Shown piece after piece: positions 52,854 to 62,885 of a stretch of DNA of 64,000 nt. Every line of letters starts with the position of its first letter. Within the stretch, counting starts at the first letter, position 1. The stretch is from Prostheceraeus crozeri (Eukaryota; Platyhelminthes; Polycladida; Euryleptidae), in the NCBI GenBank assembly GCA_907163375.1, contig CAJQUW010009026.1, positions 517,501 to 581,500 of the forward strand. The letters are read 5' to 3'. The position numbers and the translations under genes were made by a program. The notes beneath the pieces were generated by a model that did no database searches, was not told the origin of the DNA, and was given only the letters and a program-made list of their open reading frames with translations.

Positions 52854-53015
52854 ATGGAAGCAACGTCTCCTACCAACAGCATTCCCGACTTCATCATCCT
52901 CGACGAGTGGGATGAAGAAAACGCCATTCCCAACTTCATCATCCTCGACGAGTGGGATGAAGAGGATGAGAAGAAGGGGAAGATTAAGAAGATCGTTTGG
53001 ACGGATGAGGTGTGA
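52854..53015 (+). CDS. 53-residue acidic protein with a tandem 15-residue repeat
   Basis: MEATSPTNSIPDFIILDEWD followed by a near-identical second unit IPNFIILDEWDEEDE and a basic tail KGKIKKIVWTDEV. The unit is 45 bp, at 52881-52925 and 52926-52970. The product would be strongly acidic with a hydrophobic core. A TATA box is just upstream. Too short for family assignment; it may be a peptide gene or a coincidence of the repeat. Confidence 0.45.
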   Translation: MEATSPTNSIPDFIILDEWDEENAIPNFIILDEWDEEDEKKGKIKKIVWTDEV

Positions 53016-53137
53016 ACTCCTAACACCACCCGCATCCGAAAGGTGCCAGATGCACCAGCACGGCCTAGGCGGTATAGGGTATACGAGAACCTAACCGTCA
53101 TACCTATTGACTATTAAAGCCAATAGTCAACTTGTTA

Positions 53138-53285
53138 CTCCCGAGAACGAACCATCGGCTCTCTTAAGGCCACCATGGGGCAAGACATGATAGAACCTCC
53201 ACGCGGTTTGCCCTGGGCAGTCTTCGAACTGGCGAATACTATCATTAAGTTGAATCTGCTATCAGTCAACTTGAACGTAGCAAAT
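53138..53285 (+). repeat. Direct repeat, copy 2 (leader region)
   Basis: Second copy of the 145-bp leader repeat. It covers the start of a 50-codon ORF (53175-53327) with a perfect GCCACCATGG context. Confidence 0.8.
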
Positions 53286-53327
53286 GAAGTTCGGTGTAAT
53301 ACTTCCTTTCGACGGGCGTTCCTGTAA
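53175..53327 (+). CDS. 50-codon ORF with ideal start context
   Basis: The start is GGCCACCATGGGGCAAGACA, a strong Kozak sequence. The product runs MGQDMIEPPRGLPWAVFELA and ends in a basic FRRAFL. No family recognised. Most of it lies in the direct repeat, so it may be an untranslated leader or a real micro-gene. Confidence 0.3.
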   Translation: MGQDMIEPPRGLPWAVFELANTIIKLNLLSVNLNVANEVRCNTSFRRAFL

Positions 53328-53626
53328 AGGGCGGCGGTGAAACCCGTAGCTATGTATACCGCAAGGGACATTCGGCAATGGTCAATCTTGTTAAACCTCT
53401 CTGCCTCATGTTTGCAAGTGATTGCCTCTGTCTCAACGTAGTATGCATTCGCGCCAGGGCGACATTTAGCCAACTGTCAAAGGTTGCCTAAAACTTTCCA
53501 TTGCATACGTTATGAGAACCATGAGTTCTACCTGTCTCTATCAATGAGACGAATTGATGAATGGAATGAAATGGGAGGACACTCACGCGCCACACGCAAC
53601 ATAACACACTTCTCTCTTCCGTAGTC

Positions 53627-54030
53627 TAACAAACTCTTTACACATGGATCGCAGTCGATTGCTATCCCTGTATCATGTAAGCTATCTAAATTTTATTTAA
53701 CACTATTTCAACTACCATCATCGCCCATATGAAATGTTATAAGATTTACAAGTTAGACTAAGCGTGCTACTATTTCCAAATGAATAAAGTATACATGATT
53801 AAATCATCCACTGAAGCCCATCCGTAGTCTAACAAGCTCTTTACACATGGATCTCAGTCGATTGCTATCCCTATATCAGATGTGTAAGCTATCTTAATTT
53901 TATCTAACACTATTTCATCTACCATCATCGCCCATATGAAATGTTATAAGATTTACAAGTTAAACTAAGCGTGCTACTATTTCCAAATGAAAAAGTATAC
54001 ATGGTTAAATCATCCACTGAAGCCCCATTT
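53627..54030 (+). repeat. Tandem duplication, two copies of about 200 bp
   Basis: 53627-53822 and 53823-54030 are about 92 percent identical, both starting near CCGTAGTCTAACAA and containing CAGTCGATTGCTATCCCT and CATCATCGCCCATATGAAAT. A short version of the CAGTCGATTGCTATCCCT word also occurs at 52744. The repeat sits just upstream of the polymerase. Confidence 0.85.
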
Positions 54031-54190
54031 AAGTAAGTCAGTATGAAAGCAAAGATAATACGAAATAAAATACTTTCAGCGATCTTCGCACAGACTTCAA
54101 CACACGCATGCAAATGATCACTACACCAACGGTACCTCTACCATCTCCCTCATTAATGTTTCACATAATAATTTAGTACGCGACTACTGC

Positions 54191-56431
54191 ATGATGTCCA
54201 ATACTCAAATAGTAGATTTTCCTGAGTGGCTCCTTCAAAATTCTAACATTATCGAAGCGCTCTTCAACAATTTAGACAATTTTAGAATGAAGGCGCTCAT
54301 CTACCTTAAACTAAAATATATTAAAATAGATTTTCAAACGGGTCAAGTGACGGAGAGAATACAGTTTCATGTTCCTTCCTCTTCCGCAACCGAAGTTGTA
54401 GACTGCGAGTCTTGGCTAAATTTTCACATTCAATGTTTAAAATCAAATGTAGATAAATTCAATCAACGCGACAGCGCTCTCATTTTTGATGGTGTGGACT
54501 CAGCCATATTCAAAATTTCCCTATTAGAAAGTCATGCAGCTCGAGGCACATTTAAACTACCAAAAACGTTGTATCATAAGAAAGCTGTCATCAATGTCGA
54601 TTGTAAATCGCAGTGTTTCAAATACGCAGTCCTATCCATCCTTCACTATAATGATATCAACGCGCATCGAGATCGCACCTATAGCTATAGACAGTGGGAG
54701 GATGAACTAGTCTTTGAAGGATGTGATAGTAACAACATGAAAATCAAAGATGTAGAAACGTTCGAAAAACATAATAAGATTAAAATTGTCGTTCACGTGT
54801 GGGAGAAGGGGTTGAAGGGTGCCCGCTATAATTCACGTTCAACTTGTTATGAACGTGTAGTCAACCTCTTATTAGTAAAACAAGATGATAGCGAGGAATG
54901 GCACTACTGTGGTATTCTCAAAATCTTTCGCTTGTACACACACTTGGGGCAGTCTAAAAGAGGTGAACATTTTGTATGCGACCGCTGCATCCGCTCCTTT
55001 TGGAGTAAAGATAAATTTGAAACTCACTATGAATGGTGCAAGCGAGGTAAATTACAAATGGAACGCATTCCCAAAGATAAAATATTTTCACATAGGGATA
55101 ATGGTGACGAATTAAGTCCCCTGCGTGTCATTTACGCAGACATAGAATGCTACATTGATGATATCATCCACAAGCCAGCAGCCATATCCTGCTATGAAGT
55201 ATGGTATGACCACTTTAGGAATAGGCAAAACAAAATGCATACTTGGCAAGGTGAAGATTGCATTTCAAAATTTCTGGAATATCTCGATAAAGCTGCCAAA
55301 TTTCAACAATCATATGATTCCCAATTGCAGCGTAAGTCACTACATATGTCAGATGAAGACAAACAAAAATTTGAAAGTTGCACATCCTGTCCTAAATGTC
55401 ATAAAACGTTTGATGATGATAAAATTAAGAAAGTGCGTGATCATGATCACATCACTGGTAAATTTAGAAACGCACTCTGCTCCAAATGTAACTTTTCACA
55501 TGGGTTGAGACGTCGTGTACTACCCGTCATTTTTCATAACTTTAAGGGCTATGACAGTCATATGCTCATAAAAGGAGGGTTGAACCAGATGAAATCGTGG
55601 CAGTTTAATGTAATAGCGCAAACGAGAGAAAAATTCATGGCAATGACAGCAAAAGTACCAGTAGATAAAACTAAAGAAAATAAGACAGTCTTCTACGAAA
55701 TAAAATTTTTAGATTCATTCCAATTCATGTCAGCGTCACTAGCTTCTCTCGTTCGTAATCTCAAGTTTCTTCCCCATAGTCAAACTTTGAAGAAACACTA
55801 TCCAAACTTAACGGATGAAATAATCACTCGTAAAGGAGTCTTTCCCTATGCGTATTTTAGCTCAATGTCTAAACTATATGAAACAACCCTTCCTTCCATT
55901 GACAAATTCCAAAACGATTTGACGGGTGAAGATTGTCCAGTAGAAGATTATGAACATGCTCAAGAGGCATGGCTAAAATTTGATTGTAAAACGTTTGGCG
56001 ATTATATGATCGCTTACTTAGAATTAGATGTCATTCTGCTGGCTGATGTCTTTCAGGAATTTCGACGAGTGGCATTAGAAGAAGACAAATTAGATCCTGT
56101 CCACTTTGTCAGTCTACCAGCCATGTCCTCCTTTAAATCAGCCTTTAAAATGACTGGTGAGACCATTCATCTCTTACAAGACCCCGAGATGTATAATATA
56201 TTTGAGCGTGGAATACGCGGTGGCCTCACATTTGTAAATAAACATCATATAAAATCTGAAACAGTAGGTGATGATCATATCCACCTAAAGTACTATGACC
56301 AAAATAATTTATATGGCAGTTCACTGTCTAAACCACTACCTCACTCCGAGTTTAGTTGGTTAAATCAAGATGAGCTTGAGTATTACTCCAACCCTTCAAA
56401 CATACTGAAGATTCCAGATGAAGGTGATTAG
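54191..56431 (+). pseudogene. Family-B DNA polymerase, N-terminal and exonuclease part (Polinton-like)
   Basis: 746 residues. A C2H2-like finger FVCDRCIRSFWSKDKFETHY lies at about 260-282. Exonuclease motif I is VIYADIECY (about 314). A zinc site CPKCHKTF with HDHITGKFRNALCSKCN (about 400-440) is typical of the endonuclease-VII insert seen in polymerases of this group. HNFKGYDSHMLI (about 450) is Exo II and YLELDVILLADVFQEFRR (about 610) is Exo III. YYDQNNLYGSSLSKPLP (about 700) is the first polymerase motif, in the D-x-x-N-L-Y-G form of protein-primed enzymes. The C-terminal half follows as a separate frame. This enzyme copies the element's own DNA. Confidence 0.85.
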
Positions 56432-56446
56432 GGATATTATTTTGAA

Positions 56447-57646
56447 GTGGATTTGATTTATCCAAATAGCATTAAAAATAAAACTGCTGATTTCCCACTC
56501 GCACCTGAATCTGGTGAAGTGACTGAAGATATGTTTTCACCATTCATGTCACAATTTCATAATAACTTAACAGAGTGTGGACAGCCAAGGTACAAACCAT
56601 GCCGCAAACTTTTACTCACCCAATTTGATAAGAAAAATTATCTCGTATACTTCTGCATACTAAAATTCTATTTAGAAATGGGCATGCTTCTAAAGTCAGT
56701 TCACCGCATCATCAAATTTAGACAGAAAGCCTTCCTCAAACCCTACATAGATAGTAACAGTCAAAAACGTGCACTCGCCCAAAATAATTTTGAAAAGGAT
56801 TTTTATAAATATAAGAATAACAGTCTTTTCGGAAAGACCATGGAGGATGTTAGAAAACGTATGAACTACAAACTAGTCGTTGATGATAAAAAATATCACA
56901 AATTGACCTCATCACCTCTTTTCATTGATAGAGACATCATCGATGAGGATCTTGTAGGTGTTAAAATGATAAAATCAGAAGTTGAGTTGTGCAAGCCCAT
57001 CTATATTGGGCAAGCCGTTTTAGATTATTCCAAGCTTGAAATGTATCAACTCTTCTACAAAATATTAAAACCATGCCCTCTCGTAACAGAGGTTCGCTTG
57101 CTGGGTGGTGATACAGATAGTTTCTTTTTAGGAATTACCACTCAAAAAGATTTAAATTTTAGTGAAGTAGGTAAGTCATTAGAAAAATATTTCGACACAT
57201 CTAACTACAATCCCACTCATCCACTCTATTCCATACAGAATAAAGCCAAACTTGGTTGTTTTAAGGATGAAACAGCAGGAAAGAAAATAGATGAAATGAT
57301 TCTCCTCCGTCCTAAAATGTATTCCATGAAATTAAAAGAATGTGCAGATAGTATTAAGCGTGCTAAAGGTATATCAAAATCCATTGTTCACAAAATGAAA
57401 CATCGCTCCTATAAGAAGGCCTATAAAAATAAAACTATAACGTTTGTCAATATGACAATCTTAAAATCTCAAGTTCATACTGTGAAAACGCACACGTTCA
57501 GGAAACGAGCGCTTTCAGCATGGGAGGATAAGAGGTGTTGGATAGGACATAACACATCTCTTCCACATGGACATCCTGACACAAACATACCTCCACCCAA
57601 AAGAATAAAACTCACGCTACCACATTCAGGAGATGTATTGACATAA
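56447..57646 (+). pseudogene. Family-B DNA polymerase, C-terminal part (Polinton-like)
   Basis: 399 residues with YKYKNNSLFGKTMEDVRKR (the N-x-x-F-G-K-x-x-E-x-V-R-K-R motif of the palm), RLLGGDTDSFFLGI (catalytic D-T-D) and a downstream YSMKLKE/KRAKGISKS thumb-like region. The C-terminus is basic. Poly-A signal AATAAA lies about 160 bp downstream. It belongs with the preceding N-terminal part. Confidence 0.85.
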
Positions 57647-57804
57647 TCAACTTTAACTCAGTATTTTGATGTTGCTTTTTGTAGATATACATGGTTGTTT
57701 TATGTATCGCATGAGATCGTTTCTTCCGTGTGAATATATGCCTACAGTCAGCCCATTCCCCCTATATCTGTGAAAAGACTTTTTCATACACATATTTTTA
57801 TTTC

Positions 57805-57810
57805 AATAAA
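57805..57810 (+). terminator. AATAAA poly-A signal at the convergent gene junction
   Basis: AATAAA in TTTCAATAAACATATCAC, between the polymerase (plus strand, ends 57646) and the opposite-strand genes (end 57826). The two transcription units converge here with under 200 bp between them. Confidence 0.5.
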
Positions 57811-57825
57811 CATATCACAATGACT

Positions 57826-58194
57826 TCACTTTGTTTTCCGAAACACTAAAGTTACGAGGGATTTAGTATCTTTCACATGGATGCACTCTTGTAAACCATT
57901 TGTAGTTTTGATAGCAATAGAGGGTATAGTTTGTTTGACGACGGGATGATAGAAAATAGATTCAAACATCTTCTCGACTATTCCATATGAAGCGTCTTTA
58001 TCATGAATGAAATCACGTAAAATGTATTCTTTTTTCTCACCAACAGAAATAGGTAGAATCAAATCATTTTGAATGTAAAGGTGCTGTTCATGTTTATCAA
58101 GTGTCATTGGTGTTTCTATACCAATCGTATGCGCAGCAGTAAACACAGTTTGTAACATTGAAAAACCAAAGAGTTTTTTCAAATTTTTACTCAA
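57826..58194 (-). pseudogene. Opposite-strand family, copy Y, C-terminal part
   Basis: 122 residues: FGFSMLQTVFTAAHTIGIET, then YIQNDLILPISVGEKKEYIL and a final LVTLVFRKTK. The pattern (L-Y-I...D...I-V-G; a closing V-T-L-x-F-R) matches the end of the 295-residue gene at 59384 (ITLHFRMKN). It starts 7 bp downstream of the preceding open frame on the same strand, so the two probably share a transcript. Confidence 0.5.
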
Positions 58195-58200
58195 TTGACA

Positions 58201-59355
58201 TTAAATGTCATCACCCAGTTTCAGAACAACGCGTTGATTTTCAATTGAAAACGAAATGTGGTGTGTCTTTATATCATATTTACTTTTCATCACATGCTTC
58301 AACTTCTGTTGTATATAAGGATTTACTACATGAATGAAGCTTTCAACTGTATGATATAGACGCGGCATTATATTGATAGCAACTTTAGATTCTTCATAAG
58401 ACTGGTAAATTTTCTTGATGCGATCACCATAGATGTCCACCCACCATTCATCATTAACTGAATCAGCTTTAGTGTAATATTCATGAGAAGCATAAACCAA
58501 ACCGCTTCCAATAATAGGTGTTGGATGTCTTACAAAATGACGCAAGGTTGGAGAGAAATAAACTGTAAGTTTGTCATTATTTTTCTGAATAATCAACTTA
58601 TTTTTGTCCGCCATAATTTTCTCTCCATACTTCTTACCCGCAGTCTCATTCCATCGTTTTACTAACTCAATAAGTGATAAAGGTTGAGCACCACGCTTTT
58701 TCAAAATGATGCGTTCTTCACATTCTACAACATCTTCATCAAATATTTTAAATTTATAATGAAATTTGTTGATTCGATTTGAATAAACTTTTTTAACATT
58801 TGCAGTAGCAATTGACGTTAGATGTAGTCCATGGCCAAAACCGAGATGTGGATAGAATTCATTATCCAACCTCAGTGTAAGACCTTTAGTAAAAGAATGA
58901 AAGCGAAGGAACTGTCTCCCACTCCAATGATAGATAGTAAACTCATAAACTTTCTGATCCTTATTCTTCATGATGGAAGTATTACCACTATTGAATGCCT
59001 TAATAATTTTCTCATTCCCAATTGGACCATAATAATCTGATTTTATCTGAATCCATTCATAGTTCCACTTTCCATCTGACGTTAAATTGTATGGGAATTG
59101 GAATGCATTATTCATCGTTATTCCATCATGGGTGCGAGGAGTCAATATCATTTCTTCCACATCATTCACATTCTGTATATTGCTATCATAGCAAATACCT
59201 GAAACGCCAACCTCCCATTCTCCTTCTAAATGTAGTGGGCGATTTAATTCTACCCGATAGTCTGATGGTTTATTTTTGGGAAATTTATTCATAGAAGCAT
59301 TACTGGGCAAGTAGATAAGAAACGAGTCCTTATTTTCACTTTCCATATTATTCAC
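58201..59355 (-). pseudogene. Opposite-strand family, copy Y, N-terminal part
   Basis: 384 residues. The N-terminus is FLIYLPSNASMNKFPKNKPS, then EGEWEVGVSGICYDSN, a hallmark of a family I have seen in invertebrate genomes next to viral-type polymerase and capsid-like genes. A second part, KLTVYFSPTLRHFVRHP, resembles IVISKLDDDDDLVLVCSDDF and HQFLRHRS in the 295-residue gene, so both have the same repeated module. Its exact function is unknown; a structural or virion-associated role is an inference from company only. Confidence 0.55.
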
Positions 59356-59383
59356 ATTGGAGAAAAATATGAATGCGTTTGCA

Positions 59384-60271
59384 TTAATTCTTCATTCGGA
59401 AATGGAGTGTGATACTTGTCACAGCGTCTTTATGAAAAGGAATCAACGCACCAGCATCGTCATATATGGCAATATCAATCTGTGGTATATAGTTTGATTT
59501 CAGGTCTGTATAATGCACTTTCTTAAAAGTATGCTCAGATAGAATACTGCAGCTTTTTGGTTGGTATGGTATCATTGCTAAAAAAGGAGCTTCAGCATCT
59601 CCCACACGCACATCTTCACCAATATTGGAATATAACTGAAAATAGTTAATACGACGCGATAATGATAGATGCGCGCTAGCTTTTGCTACAGTACCACTTT
59701 TAAAGATATTTTGATCAAAGCCCAAAATGTCCTTTAGGGTATTGTCCATGATCAGCTCAATATTTTTCCCGCTAACACGAATAGATGGCACACCTTCTTT
59801 TTCAGAAAACGAAATATGTTCATCTTGAATCACTTCATTCAAATAATCTATTGCCATCTTAACTGAAGTGATCATGCGAGGTGTCAACACTCTTGTTCTA
59901 TGTGAGATTCCAGTCAAAGGCTCTACACACTTTCTGTATAAAGATACCGACCATTCTGTATCAACTTGATTTGATCCATCACATTTCAAATAGCGCATAT
60001 CAAATTTTCCATAAACGGCTGCAGAGCGATGTCGCAAGAACTGATGAAAATCGTCTGAGCAAACTAATACTAGATCATCATCATCATCTAATTTACTAAT
60101 GACGATTTGATCCGTTGATTTCGTATAAGTCAATGTTGCCACTTGTTTACCATCAACTCGAAGGAGAAAATTAAATTTCTTCACTAATGTTTCAGGAGTC
60201 ATGTTTGTCTTTCTTGACTTAATCACAATCTTCTTCACCAATGTCTTTTCATTTTTCGGAATAAGATCCAC
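59384..60271 (-). pseudogene. Opposite-strand family, copy X, C-terminal part
   Basis: 295 residues: MTPETLVKKFNFLLRV, FHQFLRHRSAAVYGKF, INYFQLYSNIGEDVRVGDAE and IDIAIYDDAGALIPF, closing ITLHFRMKN. The same end pattern occurs in copy Y (57826-58194). Its upstream part continues at 60300-60625 and, beyond the inserted LINE, at 62562-62885. It appears to be the sister gene of copy Y, broken by the LINE and by other changes. Confidence 0.55.
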
Positions 60272-60299
60272 ATAAAAGCTTTCTCCTTGTAAATCAAAT

Positions 60300-60625
60300 C
60301 TTTACAACCACTTGGGTGGTAATTAACGTTATAATTATCATACCTTGTTAAGGCGGTAGCAAGGTAACCTAAATCATTTCTTAAACTTGGACTTAAACCA
60401 ACAATCAAATCTTTCTCAACTACATGATGTACATAATTATGATCATCATTGTGCGGAGAAAATGGATGGTGTGTCTACCCTCTTTATTCAGGAAATCATA
60501 TACAAACTTTTTACATGATAAGAGATCTTTCTTTGGCCACTGTGGAATGTATACTCGACAACCTTCTTCACACTGATAAGCCTCTGTACGCCTCACATTG
60601 ATCGTCTTCCCAGAAGGAGTGCAAT
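60300..60625 (-). pseudogene. Opposite-strand family, copy X, middle part
   Basis: Minus-strand coding-like segment with INVRRTEAYQCEEGCRVYIP and KKDLLSCKKFVYDFLNKEG, ending at the left border of the LINE insertion. No domain beyond the family resemblance is recognised. Confidence 0.4.
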
Positions 60626-62575
60626 CCCGTATGTCGAGTGCCTGTGTATGATTTTCGTGAAAGCAATGTCAACGACTTCTTGTATCACCTATCGATGATT
60701 GATTTTTCGGCGTTGGAGCATCTTCACACTGTTGATGAAATGTGCAACTTTTTGTATGATGCATTATACCACTGTATCTCTTTCATCCCCGTTGAAATTG
60801 TAACTTTCACCAAACGAGACAAACCGTGGATTACCCCAGTATTAAAACTGTTGATCGACAAACGTTGGGATGCATTTAGACGGCGTAATTGGCCTCTGTA
60901 TTACCATTATAAAGCTAAAGTTCAAGAAGAAATTGTTTCGGCAAAACGCATATGGGCAAATAAACACAGAAAAACAGCTAATGGACTGTGGAAGATTGTC
61001 AACGAAGTTCGAGGAAATCGACAATCAACTGATGTTTTTCGCAGTTTGGGTAACGCATACTCAACTCTGAATGACCTCATTAATGCCTTCAGTCGTGAAT
61101 TTGAGTCGAATTTTGTTTGTGGTAGTGACGATCCGCTCGTTCCTCTTCTAGATGATACCTGGATACACGAAATTTCGTCCGAATCTGTTCTCCGTGAGTT
61201 GCTTCGTCTGAAAACACAAAAGTCATGTGGACCCGACCAGATTCCTCTTCGTTTGATTGCTGCTGGAGCTCAATTTTTGTGTGTGCCGCTGTGTTATATA
61301 TTCAATTGTTCACTGCAGACAAAAGTTTATCCCCAATGCTTCAAGCAGGCATATGTGCATCCAATTCCTAAGAAGACCAAACCAACAATTAAGGATTTCC
61401 GCCCTATATCCATATCTTCAGCTTTCGGCAAGGTTTTTGAGAGACTTGTTTTATATCATATGAAAAGTGAATTGATCAAATGTTATGGTTTGAATCAACA
61501 CGCTTACAGACCTCATGGTTCAACTACCAGTGCTTTGGTGGCCATTCAGGACCATATATCATCGTCTCTGGATTGTGGAAGTACTCTTGCAGTTCGAGTG
61601 TTATGCTTGGACATATCAAAAGCGTTTGATCATTTGCAGCATAACCGATTGGTGAATTTTTTGAACTCCATGGGACTTCATCATGGATTTCTCAAGTGGC
61701 TGCTGTCTTTCCTGACATCTCGATCGTATTGTGTGAAGATCAATGGGAGTTGCGGTCCATCAATCGTGGTTCCGGCAGCAGGTGTTCCTCAGGGTTCAGT
61801 GTTGGGCCCGTATTTATTTGCAGCTTTCATGGGGTCAATCAACTTGAATTGGCCTCTTATTGAGTGTGTCAAATATGCGGACGATGTGACGATTGTCGAA
61901 ACTATAGATCACACTACCCACACTTTTTTGTGCATGTCAGATATAGAAGCTGTGTTCTCGAGAGGAGGACTTTCTTTGAACCTACACAAATGTAAAGAAA
62001 TGATTCTACGTCGTTCTATTTTATATTCTGCTCCTGTTTCTGTTGACTTCGAAAGAGTTGACATTCTCCGTATTCTTGGCTTCTCACTCACAACGGCTCT
62101 TGGTTGGGAGGTGCAAATCAAGGACGTTTTGAAGAGGGCCTCTCGTAGATTGTACATTATTCGTTGCTTACGAGATTCTTTACGTAAAAATGATCTAATA
62201 TCTGTTTATCATGCTATTATTACAGTTTTGTTTATTTATGCGTCGCCAGTATATGGTAATTTGTCGGTTGGTTTGCTGAAAAAATTAAACCGATTTCAAA
62301 AAAGAGCGCATCGTTTGATTTGTGATCAAAATTGTTCATGTAATAAGTTTGAAGATCTATCTTGTAAGTTTTTACACTGTGGCTTGATTTTTTTGCATAA
62401 TTGCGAGAACCCATGTCACCCACTCCATGCCTTCGTGCCGGGCCGTCTAAGATACACCAAGCATTTTCGACTTCCGGCATCTCATACTACAAGACGCTTG
62501 AATTCCTTTTTTCCTTGGATTTGTGCTAAATCAAATGAACTCATGTGTAAATATTGACATTTCACTGACTTTTTT
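60626..62575 (+). mobile_element. CR1/Jockey-group LINE inserted in the Polinton-like fossil, 5' truncated
   Basis: The LINE starts inside its linker region (no endonuclease or ORF1 is present) and ends at or just after the RT C-terminus (MCKY stop at 62555-62557) with a short T-rich stretch. 5' truncation is the normal outcome of incomplete LINE reverse transcription. The RT frame is uninterrupted for 639 codons, so this is the youngest LINE copy in the window. It splits copy X of the opposite-strand family. Confidence 0.8.
60638..62557 (+). CDS. CR1-like reverse transcriptase, intact frame
   Basis: 639 residues: RDKPWITPVLKLLIDKRWDA (linker), SCGPDQIPLRLIAAG, KDFRPISISSAFGKVFERLV, VLCLDISKAFDHLQHNRLVN (first catalytic aspartate), AAGVPQGSVLGPYLFAAFMG, VKYADDVTIVE (catalytic YADD), LSLNLHKCKEMILR, ILGFSLTTALGW and a C-terminus LKKLNRFQKRAHRLICDQNC. 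All RT motifs are complete. The nearest relatives in the window are the LINEs at 15.0-16.7 kb and 46.7-49.5 kb, with which it shares the QKRAHRLIC and terminal HPLxxFVPxRxR regions. The true N-terminus is lost by 5' truncation, and the ATG used is simply the first one. Confidence 0.9.
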   Translation: MPVYDFRESNVNDFLYHLSMIDFSALEHLHTVDEMCNFLYDALYHCISFIPVEIVTFTKRDKPWITPVLKLLIDKRWDAFRRRNWPLYYHYKAKVQEEIVSAKRIWANKHRKTANGLWKIVNEVRGNRQSTDVFRSLGNAYSTLNDLINAFSREFESNFVCGSDDPLVPLLDDTWIHEISSESVLRELLRLKTQKSCGPDQIPLRLIAAGAQFLCVPLCYIFNCSLQTKVYPQCFKQAYVHPIPKKTKPTIKDFRPISISSAFGKVFERLVLYHMKSELIKCYGLNQHAYRPHGSTTSALVAIQDHISSSLDCGSTLAVRVLCLDISKAFDHLQHNRLVNFLNSMGLHHGFLKWLLSFLTSRSYCVKINGSCGPSIVVPAAGVPQGSVLGPYLFAAFMGSINLNWPLIECVKYADDVTIVETIDHTTHTFLCMSDIEAVFSRGGLSLNLHKCKEMILRRSILYSAPVSVDFERVDILRILGFSLTTALGWEVQIKDVLKRASRRLYIIRCLRDSLRKNDLISVYHAIITVLFIYASPVYGNLSVGLLKKLNRFQKRAHRLICDQNCSCNKFEDLSCKFLHCGLIFLHNCENPCHPLHAFVPGRLRYTKHFRLPASHTTRRLNSFFPWICAKSNELMCKY

Positions 62576-62885
62576 TTCGGTTGGTATAATGTATAGCGCT
62601 CACGTACTTTTGATTTTCTTTAATGTATAAACTGATTTTCATTGCTTCAAATATATACACCTCTCTCTCTCTCATCACTTCATGATTAAAAGTATGGACA
62701 CAGTTGCTATGAACAAGTTGAGTGACAACCACTTCCCACTTTCCATTTAGCTGTTGTGTATGATCAATGGGTGTAGAAAAGAGTGCGGCTCGATTATTAC
62801 CAAATCTCTTTGTAGCCGCATTGCTAACAAAATATGATAAAACGACATTTTTATATTGCTGATCTGCGGCTTTGCATGACATCAT
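62562..62885 (-). pseudogene. Opposite-strand family, copy X, N-terminal part
   Basis: On the minus strand from about 62885: MMSCKAADQQYKNVVLSYFV, NAATKRFGNNRAALFSTPID and NGKWEVVVTQLVHSNCVH. The NGKWEV motif corresponds to GEWEVGVSGI of copy Y. The open frame extends back to 62951, but starts near 62885 or 62882 agree better with copy Y. It is head to head with the PC4-like gene at 62884; the two start codons overlap. Confidence 0.55.

Noticed and set aside
52844-53101. Minus-strand serine-rich ORF opposite the acidic micro-ORF
   Set aside because: It is the mirror of the 45-bp tandem unit; the TATA box and start context favour the plus strand.
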